Assembly (NCBI GenBank): GCA_963752855.1
Contig: CAVVZX010000019.1
Location: 61,081-125,080, forward strand
DNA length: 64,000 nucleotides
Reading direction: 5' to 3'
Origin: DATJPW01 sp963752855
GTDB lineage: Bacteria > Desulfobacterota > Desulfomonilia > Desulfomonilales > Desulfomonilaceae
This document shows positions 63,092 to 64,000 of this stretch, one piece after another; the stretch's first letter is position 1; each line of letters begins with the position of its first letter. A program made the position numbers and the translations under genes. The notes under the pieces are model-generated. The model was not told the origin of the DNA and made no database searches. It saw nothing but the letters and a program-made list of their open reading frames with translations.

Positions 63092-64000
63092 TCAAAAATT
63101 CACAGTTAACTTCCCACCTACAGTCCATGATGTTCTGATCGGCCCCGCTATGTCAGGTATTTCGATCCCTAGGATTTTGGGGTTGGTGCGGAGCCTGCAA
63201 TCGAGGTAATTCCAGCGTGCGAAAATTCCGATACATCCGAAGCCGCCGCAGTTCCTGGAATACTCGGAGAAGACCTCCAGGAAATGTGCGCTCTTATAAT
63301 TCCCGTTGAGCTCGAGTCTCGAGCCAGTTCCTACAAAACCTGTCTCACCGTACTTGAGGTTGCCGGGCACCCAGGGGAATCCCACTACTCTCACCAACAG
63401 CCCACAACATGGCCCACCGCAACAGAACTGAGTTCCAATAAATGGAATGTACGAATTCATCGTCAAATCTGCCTCGTCGAAGGGTGTCCCACGTGTGCGA
63501 AGCTGCGGATCTTCTGGCGTAGGGTTCCTCAATCTAACGCTGTAAGAATCCCAGCGAAAGCCTGCTATGAGATTCAGCCCGCACGGGGAGCCGAGAACCA
63601 ACGCTCCATCGATCCATCCCCAGGATATGTTAGTAGTCCAGAGCCTGCCTACCCCCACCCTAAGTTCGCTGTAATACTCTTCAGCATTACCGTCAGTAGG
63701 GAAAAGGTACCAGCCGGAGGCCATAATACCTACTCTGTCGGCTACTTGGCAGTAATTCGAGACCCCAAGCCACAACCCGCCAGGATCTGAAAAATCAGTA
63801 TTCAAGCGGAAGGTTCCAAAGACGGCACGATCAAAGTCTAAACCAAAGTTAAAAGGTTTGCGGTCTCTGCTTTGCCGGATCTCATACCCGACGTACACGG
63901 ATGGGCAGCACTTCAGTCCAGGGTCACAACAGCCGGATGGGCCTGACAAGACTCCACCCCAAGAGGAGGCCCACGGTAATCCTATCCCGAATAAACCCTG
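63092..64000 (-). CDS. Cys-rich outer-membrane beta-barrel-like protein, C-terminal part
   Basis: The frame is open to the window edge (303 codons shown), so the start is outside. Alternating aromatic/polar strands ('GTFRLNTDFSDPGGLWLGVS', 'YYSELRVGVGRLWTTNISWG') and a final 'WTVGGKLTVNF' ending in Phe match outer-membrane barrels. Unusual are cysteine pairs: 'GCCDPGLKCCPS', 'FCCGGPCCG' and 'NCGGFGCIG'. I do not know a named family. No TonB plug domain is seen. It has a clear terminator downstream. Confidence 0.7.
   Translation of the reverse strand, partial: QGLFGIGLPWASSWGGVLSGPSGCCDPGLKCCPSVYVGYEIRQSRDRKPFNFGLDFDRAVFGTFRLNTDFSDPGGLWLGVSNYCQVADRVGIMASGWYLFPTDGNAEEYYSELRVGVGRLWTTNISWGWIDGALVLGSPCGLNLIAGFRWDSYSVRLRNPTPEDPQLRTRGTPFDEADLTMNSYIPFIGTQFCCGGPCCGLLVRVVGFPWVPGNLKYGETGFVGTGSRLELNGNYKSAHFLEVFSEYSRNCGGFGCIGIFARWNYLDCRLRTNPKILGIEIPDIAGPIRTSWTVGGKLTVNF

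Overview
The window looks like a chromosomal segment of an anaerobic, probably sulfate-reducing or syntrophic member of the Desulfobacterota (Desulfomonile/Syntrophobacter-like). This is an inference from gene content: a tungstate uptake locus with a TunR-like regulator, a DGC-type zinc-binding protein, large acyl-CoA dehydrogenase/acyl-CoA carboxylase operons, heptose synthesis for LPS, and TauE/SafE beside DUF1634. Base composition is mixed at roughly 50% GC. There are no rRNAs, CRISPR arrays or complete insertion sequences.

Layout. 1-1415: 5' part of a RecD2-like helicase (minus). 1.6-2.9 kb: two exported small proteins. 2.9-4.1 kb: a CaiB/BaiF CoA-transferase. 4.3-6.3 kb: a compact thiol/metal-type cluster (AhpD-like protein, ECF sigma factor, Cys-rich 62-aa protein, DGC zinc-binding protein, SHOCT protein). 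6.5-23.3 kb: one long minus-strand catabolic run. In transcription order it holds two acyl-CoA dehydrogenases, the carboxyltransferase, biotin carboxylase and biotin carrier of a methylcrotonyl-CoA-carboxylase-like enzyme, an enoyl-CoA hydratase, a BKACE/DUF849 enzyme, a MaoC hydratase, a third acyl-CoA dehydrogenase, then LivK, LivG, LivF, an acyl-CoA ligase, LivM and LivH. Together these suggest uptake, CoA activation and beta-oxidation/carboxylation of a branched acid such as isovalerate. 23.5-27.2 kb: polysaccharide/O-antigen genes. 27.5-28.1 kb: ankyrin protein. 28.3-32.8 kb: tungstate regulator, two TupA-like binding proteins, TupB and TupC. 33-37.7 kb: Gly/Tyr-rich exported protein, M3 peptidase, CDF metal transporter, universal stress protein and PhoU-like protein. 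38.4-45.1 kb: a signalling/transport block (histidine kinase, three response regulators, a kinase with a degenerate ATPase domain, a repeat protein, TauE/SafE, DUF1634, CBS protein). 45-50.7 kb: HldD, Zn-alcohol dehydrogenase, GlgA, LeuD, sulfotransferase. 50.7-56.5 kb: orphan MNT nucleotidyltransferase with a HEPN remnant, then a YbhGFSR-like ABC exporter. 56.8-60.8 kb: SWIM/SNF2 helicase and a cupin pair. 60.8-64 kb: tRNA-Leu with a displaced copy of its 3' half, a radical SAM protein between the two copies, a tiny RHH-like ORF and a Cys-rich outer-membrane-like protein.

The most important caution is that about 25 otherwise well-conserved reading frames are broken by single-base gains or losses, often in short homopolymer runs, with all catalytic motifs kept. 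They cluster at 3-20 kb and 31-37 kb. The simplest explanation is residual sequencing/assembly indels rather than mass gene decay. I therefore give corrected gene spans and state each break. Genes with a single break are typed CDS. Genes with several breaks, or truly truncated ones, are typed pseudogene.

The best candidates for undescribed biology are: the signalling block whose response regulator and neighbouring 118-aa protein share an 'AFAEAGE' helical motif; the ECF sigma/Cys-rich/DGC cluster; the tRNA-Leu att-like duplication; and two intergenic palindromic-repeat elements, one of which supplies the stop codon of the biotin carboxylase.
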